23,325 bases of DNA from an uncultured Pseudoxanthomonas sp. (GTDB lineage Bacteria > Pseudomonadota > Gammaproteobacteria > Xanthomonadales > Xanthomonadaceae). Positions 9,001-14,712 of the stretch are shown here, piece after piece (within the stretch, counting starts at the first letter, position 1; each line of letters opens with the position of its first letter). The stretch covers positions 1 to 23,325 of the forward strand of contig CAMLGZ010000035.1 of NCBI GenBank assembly GCA_946479745.1. Reading direction: 5' to 3'. The notes beneath the pieces were generated by a model. It had not been told where the DNA came from and did not search any database. It saw only the letters and a program-made list of their open reading frames with translations. The translations under genes and the position numbers were made by a program.

Positions 9001-9407
9001 ATACGCCTGCGCCGGAAGAACGCCGCGTGCCGCTGGTGATGGTGGTCGATGATTCACTGACCATGCGCAAGGTCACCGGCCGCGTGCTGGAGCGCCACAA
9101 CTTCGAAGTGGCCGTCGCCCGCGACGGCGTCGAAGCGCTGGAGCGCCTGGAAGAGCGCGTGCCCGACCTGATGCTGCTCGACATCGAAATGCCTCGCATG
9201 GACGGTTACGAATTGGCGACCGCGATGAAGGCCGATCCGCGCTTCAAGGACGTGCCCATCGTGATGATCACTTCGCGTACCGGCGACAAGCACCGCCAGC
9301 GCGCCATGGAGATCGGCGTGCAGCGCTACATGGGCAAGCCTTATCAAGAGCTCGATCTGATGCGTAACGTCTACGACCTGCTGGGAATCGCCCGTGTCCG
9401 CGAATGA
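3027..9407 (+). CDS. chpA: ChpA/PilL, hybrid CheA-type histidine kinase of the Pil-Chp system
   Basis: A 2126-residue cytoplasmic kinase. Three C-terminal Hpt modules are visible: FHTLKGSGR (His762), FHTMNGA (His925, Asn928 where Lys is usual) and LHTIKGGARM (His1402). Earlier degenerate Hpt-like segments include LHQVQGTLRM (His52) and RLLSEVAGALRML, which lacks the His. A CheA dimerisation region starts near 1525. The ATPase follows, with N box LLRNAVAHG (Asn1719), DDGAG (1759-1763) and GRGVGMD (1810-1816). A CheW domain spans about 1848-1985 and a C-terminal receiver about 2001-2125, with phospho-acceptor Asp2052 in LLDIEMPRMDG. Acidic repeat-rich linkers separate the Hpt modules. Pseudomonas ChpA is longer (about 2480) with eight phosphotransfer modules. 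ATG 3027 follows a GGGGG site. Confidence 0.96.
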   Translation: MSALRDAMSHAVLGWVKPELDETLRLARSEVEFFAEDPADTSRMHFCAGYLHQVQGTLRMVELYAPAMVAEELELLARALQERTTVDQDEACGTLMRGTVLLPDYLERLQGGHRDIPIVLLPLLNDIRAARGASGLSESVLFAPDLEQPLPQELPLPEVLSWQARQARVGEAQEQLDQALSAWPEDAAPADAGALAGAVHRLLESVEHIATRRMLWVASSVAEALRDGALPATPALRQAYAGVSRAVRASQQEGAMGAATPSSQEPTRHLLYLVAQSPVRHAALDQLREAFALDAELPSEAEMDHARGSVSGRNRALLDTVGSAVKEELLRIKDALDLHLRTGAEVGALQAQVVELGNVADTLGMVGLGVARGVVVQQRDVLREMVQGERLADEGALLDIAGALLYVDASLDDQVARLGESANGSADTTSSESQRTVEVLAQEAMRNFSSAREGFVAFIETNWNHAELEQVPRLLSEVAGALRMLELPEPADYLLGVRQYVAVELIGKRRVPGGQQLDTLADAMASLEYYLEALRERRPNRDEILDITRSSLEKLRYWPVPAEEQIAQETVVLAEADTSVGITSVGIEPFESEPAESSPAESTPAVVMEEAESASFDAPLESTAETVEADRSAVDVAANDAEDAAALPLDTAALEALEVEEALQALELEAASLVEADQTPEEDAAPVQADTAVAAPVADAVLRNEPAMGGFETVASDIDDDIREVFLEEFDEEIVNLNQMLPAWSAAPDNMERLRSIRRVFHTLKGSGRLVGAKLLGEFSWKIENMLNRVLDGTRAPSGAVIALLEHSTRVLPQLNAALRGQGHVSADLIGLQELSDRVAAGEEAFYKAAAATNAVSADRDQESKSEVVAKFEPETEGTPASVDGVLREILETEVGAHLETVDAWLARAQAAPTHADESLLRAFHTMNGAFAMADVPEITEVTAAAEQYVKRLSSAKEIASAEGMAALADSAYAIRRSIAALQASSPRIPVFAALAAQLVGLRDSLPEVRSSAVIVDDSAQGTYTEAMPSIAPPVSPNDIELSAHDLSAYFGHETETTAPASDELTFDDQPIVLETEEASPGQQAVTFYDVELTYVREPVERPLVSATEGGETAESAEQALHDFGETAGSAEEEPVLEESATTEEPDAAEDIAVEELVVEELTVEELAVEEPAVEEPTVEESTVEEPVTEESSIEASALEKTTVEETALDEPALVLEEPSLEEPAAVEEIAVEESVLEEPAIDEVEFETPVEAVQAEETASEPVEAEAIEAGSAQSDVEVIETTETVIDTVEPPSDVVPEQPAVETGVQEMMDTVAAGPDESGDTLPAEDVAEEQETAATAVTAAPAAPDDALDFTELDRDLVDIFVEEGNDLLDHSDGLLAKLRETPDDRSLVTGLQRDLHTIKGGARMAGINAIGDLGHAIESLLEQVAAQRIDLDGDSVRLLERGFDSLHGLVTKVGAHRKAPMPTGLIAEFEQRAHPQAAVAADASGDGGISAPAVVLAPLSAPIDTAFAGDDEAMPYAAQEQVRVRADLLDRLVNHAGEVAIYRSRLEQQLGAFRGAMSELDRTNIRLHDQLRRLDLETEAQIVARYQREQDKRDPTFDPLELDRFSTLQQLSRGLAESAADITGLQGVLDDLARQYDTLLQQQSRVSSELQDGLMRARMVPFDGLVPRLRRVLRQAATDTGKQVKLHLDGAHGELDRNVLERMTAPLEHLLRNAVAHGLESPKQRRKKNKPEEGTVQIALRREGAEMVFQVSDDGAGINHAAIRRRAEQRGMVQSDAQLTDSDLERLILESGFSTSDSISQLAGRGVGMDVVYSEVRQLGGSLEIASESDKGTTFTLRLPQTLAVTQAVFVQIGETQFAVPVAAVGGVGRISRDRFETAGAVYVYGGEEYVLHDLGALIGQPPARAEGQPQVPLLLVHAGDLRAAVAVDQVLGNREIVVKPVGPQIASVPGIYGATITGDGRIVVILDVAPLVRRHILQPNLFVSDTPAPEERRVPLVMVVDDSLTMRKVTGRVLERHNFEVAVARDGVEALERLEERVPDLMLLDIEMPRMDGYELATAMKADPRFKDVPIVMITSRTGDKHRQRAMEIGVQRYMGKPYQELDLMRNVYDLLGIARVRE
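4758..4787 (+). repeat. Perfect tandem 15-mer (two copies) in a chpA linker
   Basis: ACGTCTGTCGGAATC occurs twice in direct succession at 4758-4772 and 4773-4787, encoding TSVGI twice. It is followed by a diverged pentapeptide run, ESEPA-ESSPA-ESTPA, with the same 15-bp period. The repeat is in frame, so a change of copy number would only alter linker length between the degenerate N-terminal Hpt region and the first canonical Hpt domain. Confidence 0.85.
6480..6780 (+). repeat. VEE-type pentapeptide repeat tract inside chpA (15-bp period)
   Basis: Residues about 1152-1245 of ChpA form roughly eighteen acidic pentapeptides of the pattern (A/T/V)-V-E-E-(L/P/S), with a few six- or seven-residue variants. 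At the DNA level adjacent units are near-identical 15-mers, for example GCCGTCGAAGAGCCC, ACCGTCGAAGAGTCC and ACCGTCGAAGAGCCG around 6543-6587. It lies in the disordered linker between Hpt domains centred on His925 and His1402. Repeat slippage would keep the reading frame. Confidence 0.88.
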
Positions 9408-10695
9408 TTCCCCGCAAGGCGGCACGGTGACCGGAAGTTCCAAGCGCGTGGCCTTGCTGGCGCGTGCCGGCACTGCGCGCGAACAGTTGCGCGCGGCGCT
9501 GCACGAAGCGGGCGCGGAAATCGTGCTGGAAGACGATCCCAACGCCATCGATGGCCGGACCCTGGGCGATGCTTCGCCACAGGTGGTGCTGGTGGCGCTG
9601 GAAGCGGCCGTCGAAGACAGCCTTTCGCGTTTCGACGACGTGCTGCACGACCCGGCGGTCGCGGTGATCTTCGACGAAGCCGAGCTGGCCGCACGCCGCG
9701 AAGGCTGGGAAGCCAAACGCTGGGCACGGCATCTGTCCGCCAAATTGAACGGCCATGCCGACGTATTGCCGCCCGGTGGCGAGATAGACGACACGCGCCC
9801 GGAACCCGGCCTGCCGCGTACGCCAGCTCAAATCCATGCCGACGCCGTTATCGAACCGCACCTGCAGGAAGCGCAAGGTGTCGCCTTCGAGCTGCCGCGG
9901 GGCGGACTGGAGTTGGTGGAGATCGAGGAAGGCCCTGGATCCAACCAGGCTTTTGATCCGGAGAACTGGAAGCCCGCCGAAGAGCCATCGCGCGCGATGC
10001 CGTTGCAGCATGGCTTTGGAGAAGTCCCGCAGACGCCGGCCACGATCGAAGCGCCAGCCATCTCCGAGCCACCTCCGTTACCGCCTTCGACGCCGGCCAA
10101 GAGCGGTGGGCTGACCCTGGAACTGGAATCGATCCACGCAGGCGAAGCCGGCGCGACTGGCACGGTGGTACGCGGCGCAGCATTGCTGTTCGCCGGCATC
10201 GGCGGTCCGGATGCCGTACGCAAGGTGCTGGCCGATCTGCCTGCGGATCTGTCGCGGCCAGTACTGGTGCAGCTGCGCCTGGACGGAGGCCGCTACGACA
10301 ACCTGGTCAAGCAGATGGAACGCGTTTCCGCGCTGCCCGTGGTGCTGGCCAAGGCCGGCGAAATCGCGCACGGCGCGCATGTCTACGTGCTGCCCAACGA
10401 TGTCGCAGTGAACGTGGTTGAAGGCGTGGTCCATTTCGGCGAAGGCGCACTGCGGCCCGAGACGCTGGTCGCTTCGCTTCCCGCCGCCGAGAGCGCGGTG
10501 CTGCTGCTGAGCGGCAGCGATCCGGCGCAGGTGGAGGCAGCCCTGGCGCTGGCGGCGCAAGGCGGCCTGGCCGCGGGCCAATCGCCGCAGGGCTGTTACG
10601 ACCCAGCCGCTTCTAAAGCGCTGGCGGCCCGTGGCGGAAAGGTGGCCACCCCGAGCGAACTGGCGGGGTATCTGGCTTCGCATTGGCCCGATTGA
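9394..10695 (+). CDS. chpB: ChpB-like protein: degenerate CheB methylesterase homologue
   Basis: This 433-residue protein is in the chpB position. The C-terminal half (about 255-430) aligns by eye with the CheB methylesterase domain, but the catalytic residues look lost. The Ser motif GASTGG reads AGIGG (Gly268 in the Ser position), the QHM histidine is Leu294 (QLR), and the GMGNDG loop reads SGSDPAQ, with only a shifted Asp376. The N-terminal 110 residues resemble a receiver fold without a recognisable phospho-acceptor; a proline-rich linker follows. It starts with GTG at 9394, overlapping chpA by 14 bp, with GGGAA six bases upstream. It probably no longer demethylates PilJ and may be structural or regulatory. 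Confidence 0.8.
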   Translation: MSANDSPQGGTVTGSSKRVALLARAGTAREQLRAALHEAGAEIVLEDDPNAIDGRTLGDASPQVVLVALEAAVEDSLSRFDDVLHDPAVAVIFDEAELAARREGWEAKRWARHLSAKLNGHADVLPPGGEIDDTRPEPGLPRTPAQIHADAVIEPHLQEAQGVAFELPRGGLELVEIEEGPGSNQAFDPENWKPAEEPSRAMPLQHGFGEVPQTPATIEAPAISEPPPLPPSTPAKSGGLTLELESIHAGEAGATGTVVRGAALLFAGIGGPDAVRKVLADLPADLSRPVLVQLRLDGGRYDNLVKQMERVSALPVVLAKAGEIAHGAHVYVLPNDVAVNVVEGVVHFGEGALRPETLVASLPAAESAVLLLSGSDPAQVEAALALAAQGGLAAGQSPQGCYDPAASKALAARGGKVATPSELAGYLASHWPD

Positions 10696-10734
10696 TCGGA
10701 ACGAATAAAAAGAATACTGATAAAGGAAGTACCG

Positions 10735-11205
10735 ATGGCGAGTTCCAACGACGAAATACGCGGAGTATTGGTGCAGGTGGGCGAAGAACGCCTGCTGCTG
10801 CCGAATGCGACCGTGGCCGAGGTGCTGGCCCGGGTGCCGGTCGAATCCATCGCCGACGCGCCGGCCTGGCTGCCCGGCCAGATTCTCTGGCACGGTTGGC
10901 AGGTACCGCTGGTTTCGTTCAAGGGGCTGACCGGTCAAGGCCAGGAAAGCGTGGTGGCCAGCAGCAAGATCGTCGTGCTCAAGTCGTTGAGCGGTGGCGA
11001 AGCCATGCCGTATTTCGCGTTGTTGACGCAGTCCTTCCCGCGCCTGATTTCCGTACCGCGCGATGGTTTGCTGGCCGATGCGACAGAGGAACAGCTGCCG
11101 GCCGGCGTGCAGATGCGCGTGCTGCTGGGCGATGAGGCGGCCCTGCTGCCCGATCTGGGAAGCATCGAAGCCATGATCAGCGACGCCCTGGCGCAAGCGG
11201 CCTGA
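10735..11205 (+). CDS. chpC: ChpC, CheW-like coupling protein
   Basis: This 156-residue protein is a second CheW-type domain in the operon. It has the family layout: an N-terminal strand (RGVLVQVGEERLLLPNATVA), a central PAWLPGQILWHGWQVPLVSF segment corresponding to the CheW glycine-rich turn, and a C-terminal helix. ChpC of Pseudomonas (about 168 residues) is thought to link additional receptors to ChpA. The ATG follows a clear AAAGGAAG site six bases upstream, within a locally AT-rich 39-bp gap after chpB. It is the last gene of the Pil-Chp operon; a hairpin follows 18 bp later. Confidence 0.88.
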   Translation: MASSNDEIRGVLVQVGEERLLLPNATVAEVLARVPVESIADAPAWLPGQILWHGWQVPLVSFKGLTGQGQESVVASSKIVVLKSLSGGEAMPYFALLTQSFPRLISVPRDGLLADATEEQLPAGVQMRVLLGDEAALLPDLGSIEAMISDALAQAA

Positions 11206-11222
11206 TCCGATTTGCCGGGCGA

Positions 11223-11247
11223 GCATGCGCGGTTCTTCCGCGCATGT
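11223..11247 (+). terminator. Hairpin after chpC, possible operon terminator
   Basis: CATGCGCGG and CCGCGCATG form a perfect 9-bp stem with a TTCTT loop (11224-11246), extendable by one G-T pair. It lies 18 bp after the chpC stop. There is no T tract downstream, so intrinsic termination is not certain; it could instead protect the 3' end of the transcript. The remaining 187 bp up to the EF-hand gene hold a weaker hairpin at about 11366-11386 (AGCCGG/CCGGTT) and otherwise nothing I recognise. Confidence 0.5.
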
Positions 11248-11434
11248 GCATTGCTGCCGTCCGTCGCCGTTCGCGACCTGAATCATCGCCATATCGCCCG
11301 TATAGGTGAATTTGCCGGATTGCCGTTCCTGCGGGCTGTTTCGCTGAACGGGCCCTGCATGATCGAGCCGGCTTCACGGCCGGTTTCCAGGTGCGGCGCG
11401 AGTCTTCATCCACCACTCAACGTGGAGACGAGCG

Positions 11435-11758
11435 ATGAAGAAACTGATATCCGCCTTGACCCTCGCACTGCCGATCTTGCTGATGGCGGGGTTGGCCTGG
11501 ACGCAGGAATCGACGTTGCCGAACGCCAAGCAATTGCAGACCGCGACCGGCCCGGTGACGGTACGCTGGGGCCAGCCTGCGCAATCGCCGAGCATCGAGA
11601 AATACCGCGCGCAGATCGCCGCACTGGACAAGAACGGCGACGGCAAGCTGGGCCGCGACGAGCTACCTGCCGGTAACGAGCTGCAAGGCAAGTTCAAACT
11701 GGTCGATCAGAATCACGATGGTAGTTTGAGCGCCGAGGAGCTTGCGAACTGGTATTGA
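11435..11758 (+). CDS. Small exported EF-hand calcium-binding protein
   Basis: This 107-residue protein starts with a signal peptide: MKK, then a hydrophobic stretch to about residue 20 and a likely cleavage near AWTQ. Two EF-hand loops are complete. Loop 1 starts at Asp65 (DKNGDGKLGRDE, ligands 65, 67, 69, 71, 73 and 76). Loop 2 starts at Asp91 (DQNHDGSLSAEE, ligands 91, 93, 95, 97, 99 and 102). It should therefore bind two calcium ions in the periplasm or outside the cell. The ATG follows GGAGACGAG. It stands alone between the Pil-Chp operon and the convergent rsmE gene. Calcium affects twitching in several bacteria, but any link to the pilus genes is only positional. Confidence 0.87.
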   Translation: MKKLISALTLALPILLMAGLAWTQESTLPNAKQLQTATGPVTVRWGQPAQSPSIEKYRAQIAALDKNGDGKLGRDELPAGNELQGKFKLVDQNHDGSLSAEELANWY

Positions 11759-11769
11759 TGGGGCGACCA

Positions 11770-11840
11770 CAGATTTCGGTGTCGGGGGCGTAGTCCCGAC
11801 CTGCGTCGGGCCGGCGCGCTGCAGATCGCCGAATCTGGAT
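11770..11840. repeat. Palindromic intergenic repeat, copy 1
   Basis: This roughly 71-bp unit begins CAGATTTCGGTG and ends CGCCGAATCTGG, which are imperfect inverted termini. It contains GTCGGG (11781-11786) and CCCGAC (11795-11800) as an internal hairpin. A near-identical start, core and end recur at 11932-11997. No coding capacity is evident. It resembles REP-type elements. Confidence 0.75.
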
Positions 11841-11846
11841 CAGTAG

Positions 11847-11890
11847 GTCGGCCCCCGTATCAAGTACGGGGCAGGCTCTATGCGGCCGAC
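11847..11890. repeat. Double-stem palindrome between the two repeat copies
   Basis: GTCGGCC (11847-11853) pairs with GGCCGAC (11884-11890) and encloses a second stem CCCGTA/TACGGG (11854-11870) with loop TCAAG. The two stems are stacked as in bipartite REP elements. The remainder up to 11931 is unstructured to my eye. Confidence 0.6.
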
Positions 11891-11931
11891 AGGCGTGAGT
11901 GCGCGTAATGTCTGCATTCGCGTGATGTTGG

Positions 11932-11997
11932 GATTTCGGCGTCGGGGGCGTAGCCCCCGACCTACATGGATCGCTCTACAAGTCGCCGAATCTGGAT
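11932..11997. repeat. Palindromic intergenic repeat, copy 2, overlapping the 3' end of rsmE
   Basis: The core is a perfect hairpin, GTCGGGGGC (11941-11949), GTA loop, GCCCCCGAC (11953-11961). Outer arms GATTTCGGC (11932-11940) and GCCGAATC (11985-11992) pair with one bulge. The right arm lies inside the last codons of rsmE, so the repeat supplies coding sequence. On the rsmE transcript the core hairpin falls just after the stop codon and could act as a terminator or 3' stabiliser, though no U tract follows. Confidence 0.75.
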
Positions 11998-12704
11998 TGC
12001 AGCGCGGCGATGGCCGCAAGACCCGCGGTTTCGGTGCGCAACACGCGCGGGCCCAGGCGCAGACCGGTGTAGCCCGCCGCCCGCAAGGTTTCGCGGTCGC
12101 GCGGCGACCAGCCGCCTTCGGGGCCTATGGCCAGGGTGGCGGAGGAAGCCGACGCCGGGAGCGAGGCAAGTGTGTGTTCGCCCACCGGATCGAGCGTCAG
12201 CTTCAATGAATCCGCACCCGCCCGGGCCGCGTCGGCCAGAGCAGCGGGCGTGCCAAGCCGCGGGATTATCGCGCGGCCGCTTTGTTCGCAGGCCGATACG
12301 ATGACGCTGCGCCAATGCGCCATGCGTTTCTCCGTGCGTTCGGCGTCCAGTTTCACTTCGGTGCGCTCGGCCAGCACCGGTGCGATAGCGGCCGCGCCAA
12401 GCTCGGTCGCCTTCTGCAGGATCAGGTCCATTTTCTCGCCGCGCGCGATGCCCTGCAGCAGCGTGATGCGAAACGGGGATTCGTTATGGACCGGGTTGCT
12501 GCCGAGGATTTCGACGACGACTTCGCGCTTGCCCGCGATCGCGATGCGCGCACCGCAGTCGTTGCCGTCGCCGTTGAACAGCACGCATCCATCGCCCTCG
12601 CGCAGGCGCAGGACGCGTACCAGATGGGCAGCGGCGGATTCGGGCAGCACGATTCTGGAGCCGACCGGTAACGGCAAGTCGACATGGCATCGGGTCACTC
12701 TCAT
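11976..12704 (-). CDS. rsmE: 16S rRNA (uracil-1498-N3)-methyltransferase RsmE
   Basis: This 242-residue SPOUT-family enzyme methylates U1498 of 16S rRNA using S-adenosylmethionine. An N-terminal PUA-like RNA-binding domain covers about residues 1-70. The C-terminal trefoil-knot domain shows the RsmE signatures GEKMDLILQKATELG (89-103), SACEQSGR (137-144), LAIGPEGGWS (191-200) and LGPRVLRTETA (217-227). Length is typical (about 243). The start ATG overlaps the bioA stop by 4 bp (ATGA), so translation is probably coupled. The last seven or so codons (…SRFGDL) lie within a dispersed palindromic repeat, which may have replaced the original C-terminal codons. Confidence 0.95.
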   Translation of the reverse strand: MRVTRCHVDLPLPVGSRIVLPESAAAHLVRVLRLREGDGCVLFNGDGNDCGARIAIAGKREVVVEILGSNPVHNESPFRITLLQGIARGEKMDLILQKATELGAAAIAPVLAERTEVKLDAERTEKRMAHWRSVIVSACEQSGRAIIPRLGTPAALADAARAGADSLKLTLDPVGEHTLASLPASASSATLAIGPEGGWSPRDRETLRAAGYTGLRLGPRVLRTETAGLAAIAALQSRFGDL

Positions 12705-14083
12705 GCGGTGGCCTCGTCGATGGCGATGCGGGTGACCGCGGAAAGCAACCGCAGCTGCTCATCGTCCACGCAATACGGGGGCATCCAGTACAGCACATCG
12801 CCGAGCGGGCGCAGGACCACGCCGCGCTCCAGCGCCGCGCGATAGGCTTTCAAACCCACTCGTTGCTGCGCGGGGAAGGGATTGCGTTTGTCGCCGTCGC
12901 GGGTGAGTTCGAAAGCCACGATCATTCCCGCCTGGCGCACGTCGGCGACCTGCGCATGCGAAGCGAATTCGGCTGCGAGCCCGCCCATCCTGGCGGCTGT
13001 GGCCTGGTTGCGGGCGAGTATGCCGTCGCTTTCGAAAATATCCAACGTCGCCAGCGCCGCCGCGCAGGCCAACGGATTACCGGTGTAGCTGTGCGAATGC
13101 AGGAAGGCGCGTTCGCGCGAATCGTCCAGGAAGGCATCGTAGATTTCCTGCGTCGCCAGCACCGCCGCCAGTGGAAGGAAACCGCCGGTCAGGCCTTTCG
13201 ACAGGCACATCAGGTCGGGCATCACGCCGCTTTCCTGACTGGCGAACATCGGCCCGGTGCGGCCGAAGCCCACCGCGATTTCGTCGGCGATCAGGAACAC
13301 GCCATGGGCGTCGCAGAGCTGGCGTACGCGCGCCAGATAGACGGGGTCGTGCATGCGCATGCCGCCCGCGCACTGCACGCGCGGCTCCACGATCATCGCG
13401 CAGATCTCGCCAGGGTGCAGGTCGAACAGATTGGCCAGGGCGTCCGCCGCGCGCGCCGCGCAGTCCGCGGCAGATTCGCCCGCCTCGGCGAGATAGGCGT
13501 CGGGCGAGGGCGCGAACAAAGCCTCGCTCAGCAGCGGCGCATAGACGCGCCGGTACAGCGGAATATCGCCCACCGACAGCGCGCCGATGGTTTCGCCGTG
13601 GTAGCCGTTCTCCAGCGCGATGAATTTGGTGCGCCGGTGCTCGCCGCGGTTATGGAAGTAATGGAACGCCATTTTCAGGGCCACCTCCACGCCCGCCGAG
13701 CCATTGTCGGCGTAGAACACTTTGGCCAGCGGCTTGCGTCCCTGCTGACGCGGCGCCAGTGCCAGCAATCGTTCGGCAAGCCGCACTGCCGGTGCGTGCG
13801 AAAAACCGGCCAGCATCACCTGTTCCAGCGTTTGCGCCTGGCGCGAGATGGCGTTTGCGATGCGCGGTTCGCTGTGGCCGAACAGGTTGGTCCACCAGCT
13901 GCTGACCGCATCCAGGTACCGGCGCCCGTCGTAACCCACCAGCCAGGCGCCTTCGCCGCGTTCGATCGGCACCAGCGGCAGGGTGTCCGGATGCTCCCGC
14001 ATTTGCGTACAGGGGTGCCACAACACCGACAGATCGCGCGAACGCCAATCGCTGGCCTCTGTTGGCCCAGCCTCTGTTAGCAT
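12701..14083 (-). CDS. bioA: Adenosylmethionine-8-amino-7-oxononanoate aminotransferase BioA
   Basis: BioA is a PLP-dependent class III aminotransferase that converts KAPA to DAPA in biotin synthesis, using S-adenosylmethionine as amino donor. Family hallmarks are LWHPCTQM near the N-terminus, SSWWTNLFGH, the GSAGVEVALKMA cofactor-phosphate region, NGYHGETIGALSVGD, the pyridine-ring Asp in LIADEIAVGFGRTG, and the Schiff-base Lys in LSKGLTGG. Length is about 460. The start is uncertain: I chose the ATG at 14083. An in-frame ATG at 14110 and a GTG at 14116 are also open, and none has a good ribosome binding site. It is transcribed with rsmE and divergently from nudE; the promoters must sit in about 75 bp or overlap the genes. 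Confidence 0.93.
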   Translation of the reverse strand: MLTEAGPTEASDWRSRDLSVLWHPCTQMREHPDTLPLVPIERGEGAWLVGYDGRRYLDAVSSWWTNLFGHSEPRIANAISRQAQTLEQVMLAGFSHAPAVRLAERLLALAPRQQGRKPLAKVFYADNGSAGVEVALKMAFHYFHNRGEHRRTKFIALENGYHGETIGALSVGDIPLYRRVYAPLLSEALFAPSPDAYLAEAGESAADCAARAADALANLFDLHPGEICAMIVEPRVQCAGGMRMHDPVYLARVRQLCDAHGVFLIADEIAVGFGRTGPMFASQESGVMPDLMCLSKGLTGGFLPLAAVLATQEIYDAFLDDSRERAFLHSHSYTGNPLACAAALATLDIFESDGILARNQATAARMGGLAAEFASHAQVADVRQAGMIVAFELTRDGDKRNPFPAQQRVGLKAYRAALERGVVLRPLGDVLYWMPPYCVDDEQLRLLSAVTRIAIDEATA

Positions 14084-14157
14084 TCCGGTTTCATGATCTT
14101 TTTTCTGCATCCGCACATCATATCGGTCGCCGACAACCCCCGCACCGGAGTCGGCCG

Positions 14158-14712
14158 ATGAGCCGCCGCCTGCCCGTCATCCATTCCATCACCGAGCGTG
14201 CCGAAGGTCCCTCGGATCGCACTGTGGAAGTGCTGGACCTGGAGTTCAGTAACGGCGAGCGCCGGCATTTCCACCGGCAGAAGCCGCATGGCCACGGCGC
14301 GGTGGTGGTAGTGCCGATGCTGGATCAGGACACCGTGCTGCTGGTGCGCGAATACGCCGCAGGCGTGCACCGCTACGAGCTGGGCCTGGTCAAGGGCCGC
14401 ATCGATGCCGGCGAAACCCCTGCGCAGGCCGCCGACCGCGAATTGAAGGAAGAAGCCGGCTACGGTTCGCATCGCATAGACGTGCTGCGGGCGATGAGCC
14501 TGGCTCCCACTTACATGAGCCATCAGTCGTGGCTGGTGCTGGCGCGCGATCTTTACCCCGAGCGCCTGCCGGGCGACGAGCCGGAAGAGCTGGAAGTGGT
14601 GCCGTGGAAACTCGACGCACTGGATGAATTGATGCTGCGCGAGGACTTTTCCGAAGGACGGTCGCTGGCCGCCTTGTTCATAGCGCGCGAATGGCTGAGG
14701 AATCCATCATGA
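14158..14712 (+). CDS. nudE: NudE, Nudix hydrolase of ADP-linked compounds
   Basis: This 184-residue Nudix enzyme hydrolyses ADP-linked dinucleotides such as Ap3A, ADP-ribose and NADH to AMP plus the second product. The Nudix box is intact at residues 80-103, starting GRIDAGE and ending RELKEEAGYG, with the metal-binding Glu residues present. Family-specific segments include VEVLDLEFSNGERR, REYAAGVHRYELG and DLYPERLPGDEPEEL, which match remembered E. coli NudE closely. The ATG at 14158 follows GGAG at a good distance; an upstream start at 14062 would add an unconserved leader. The stop overlaps the cysQ start by 4 bp. A nudE-cysQ pair makes sense because both clear adenine nucleotide by-products. 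Confidence 0.93.
   Translation: MSRRLPVIHSITERAEGPSDRTVEVLDLEFSNGERRHFHRQKPHGHGAVVVVPMLDQDTVLLVREYAAGVHRYELGLVKGRIDAGETPAQAADRELKEEAGYGSHRIDVLRAMSLAPTYMSHQSWLVLARDLYPERLPGDEPEELEVVPWKLDALDELMLREDFSEGRSLAALFIAREWLRNPS

Noticed and set aside
11759..11975. CRISPR array
   Set aside because: Only two imperfect repeat copies with internal hairpins, without regular spacers.
12863..14080. A 405-codon plus-strand frame over bioA
   Set aside because: It is a shadow of the minus-strand aminotransferase, whose catalytic motifs are all intact.
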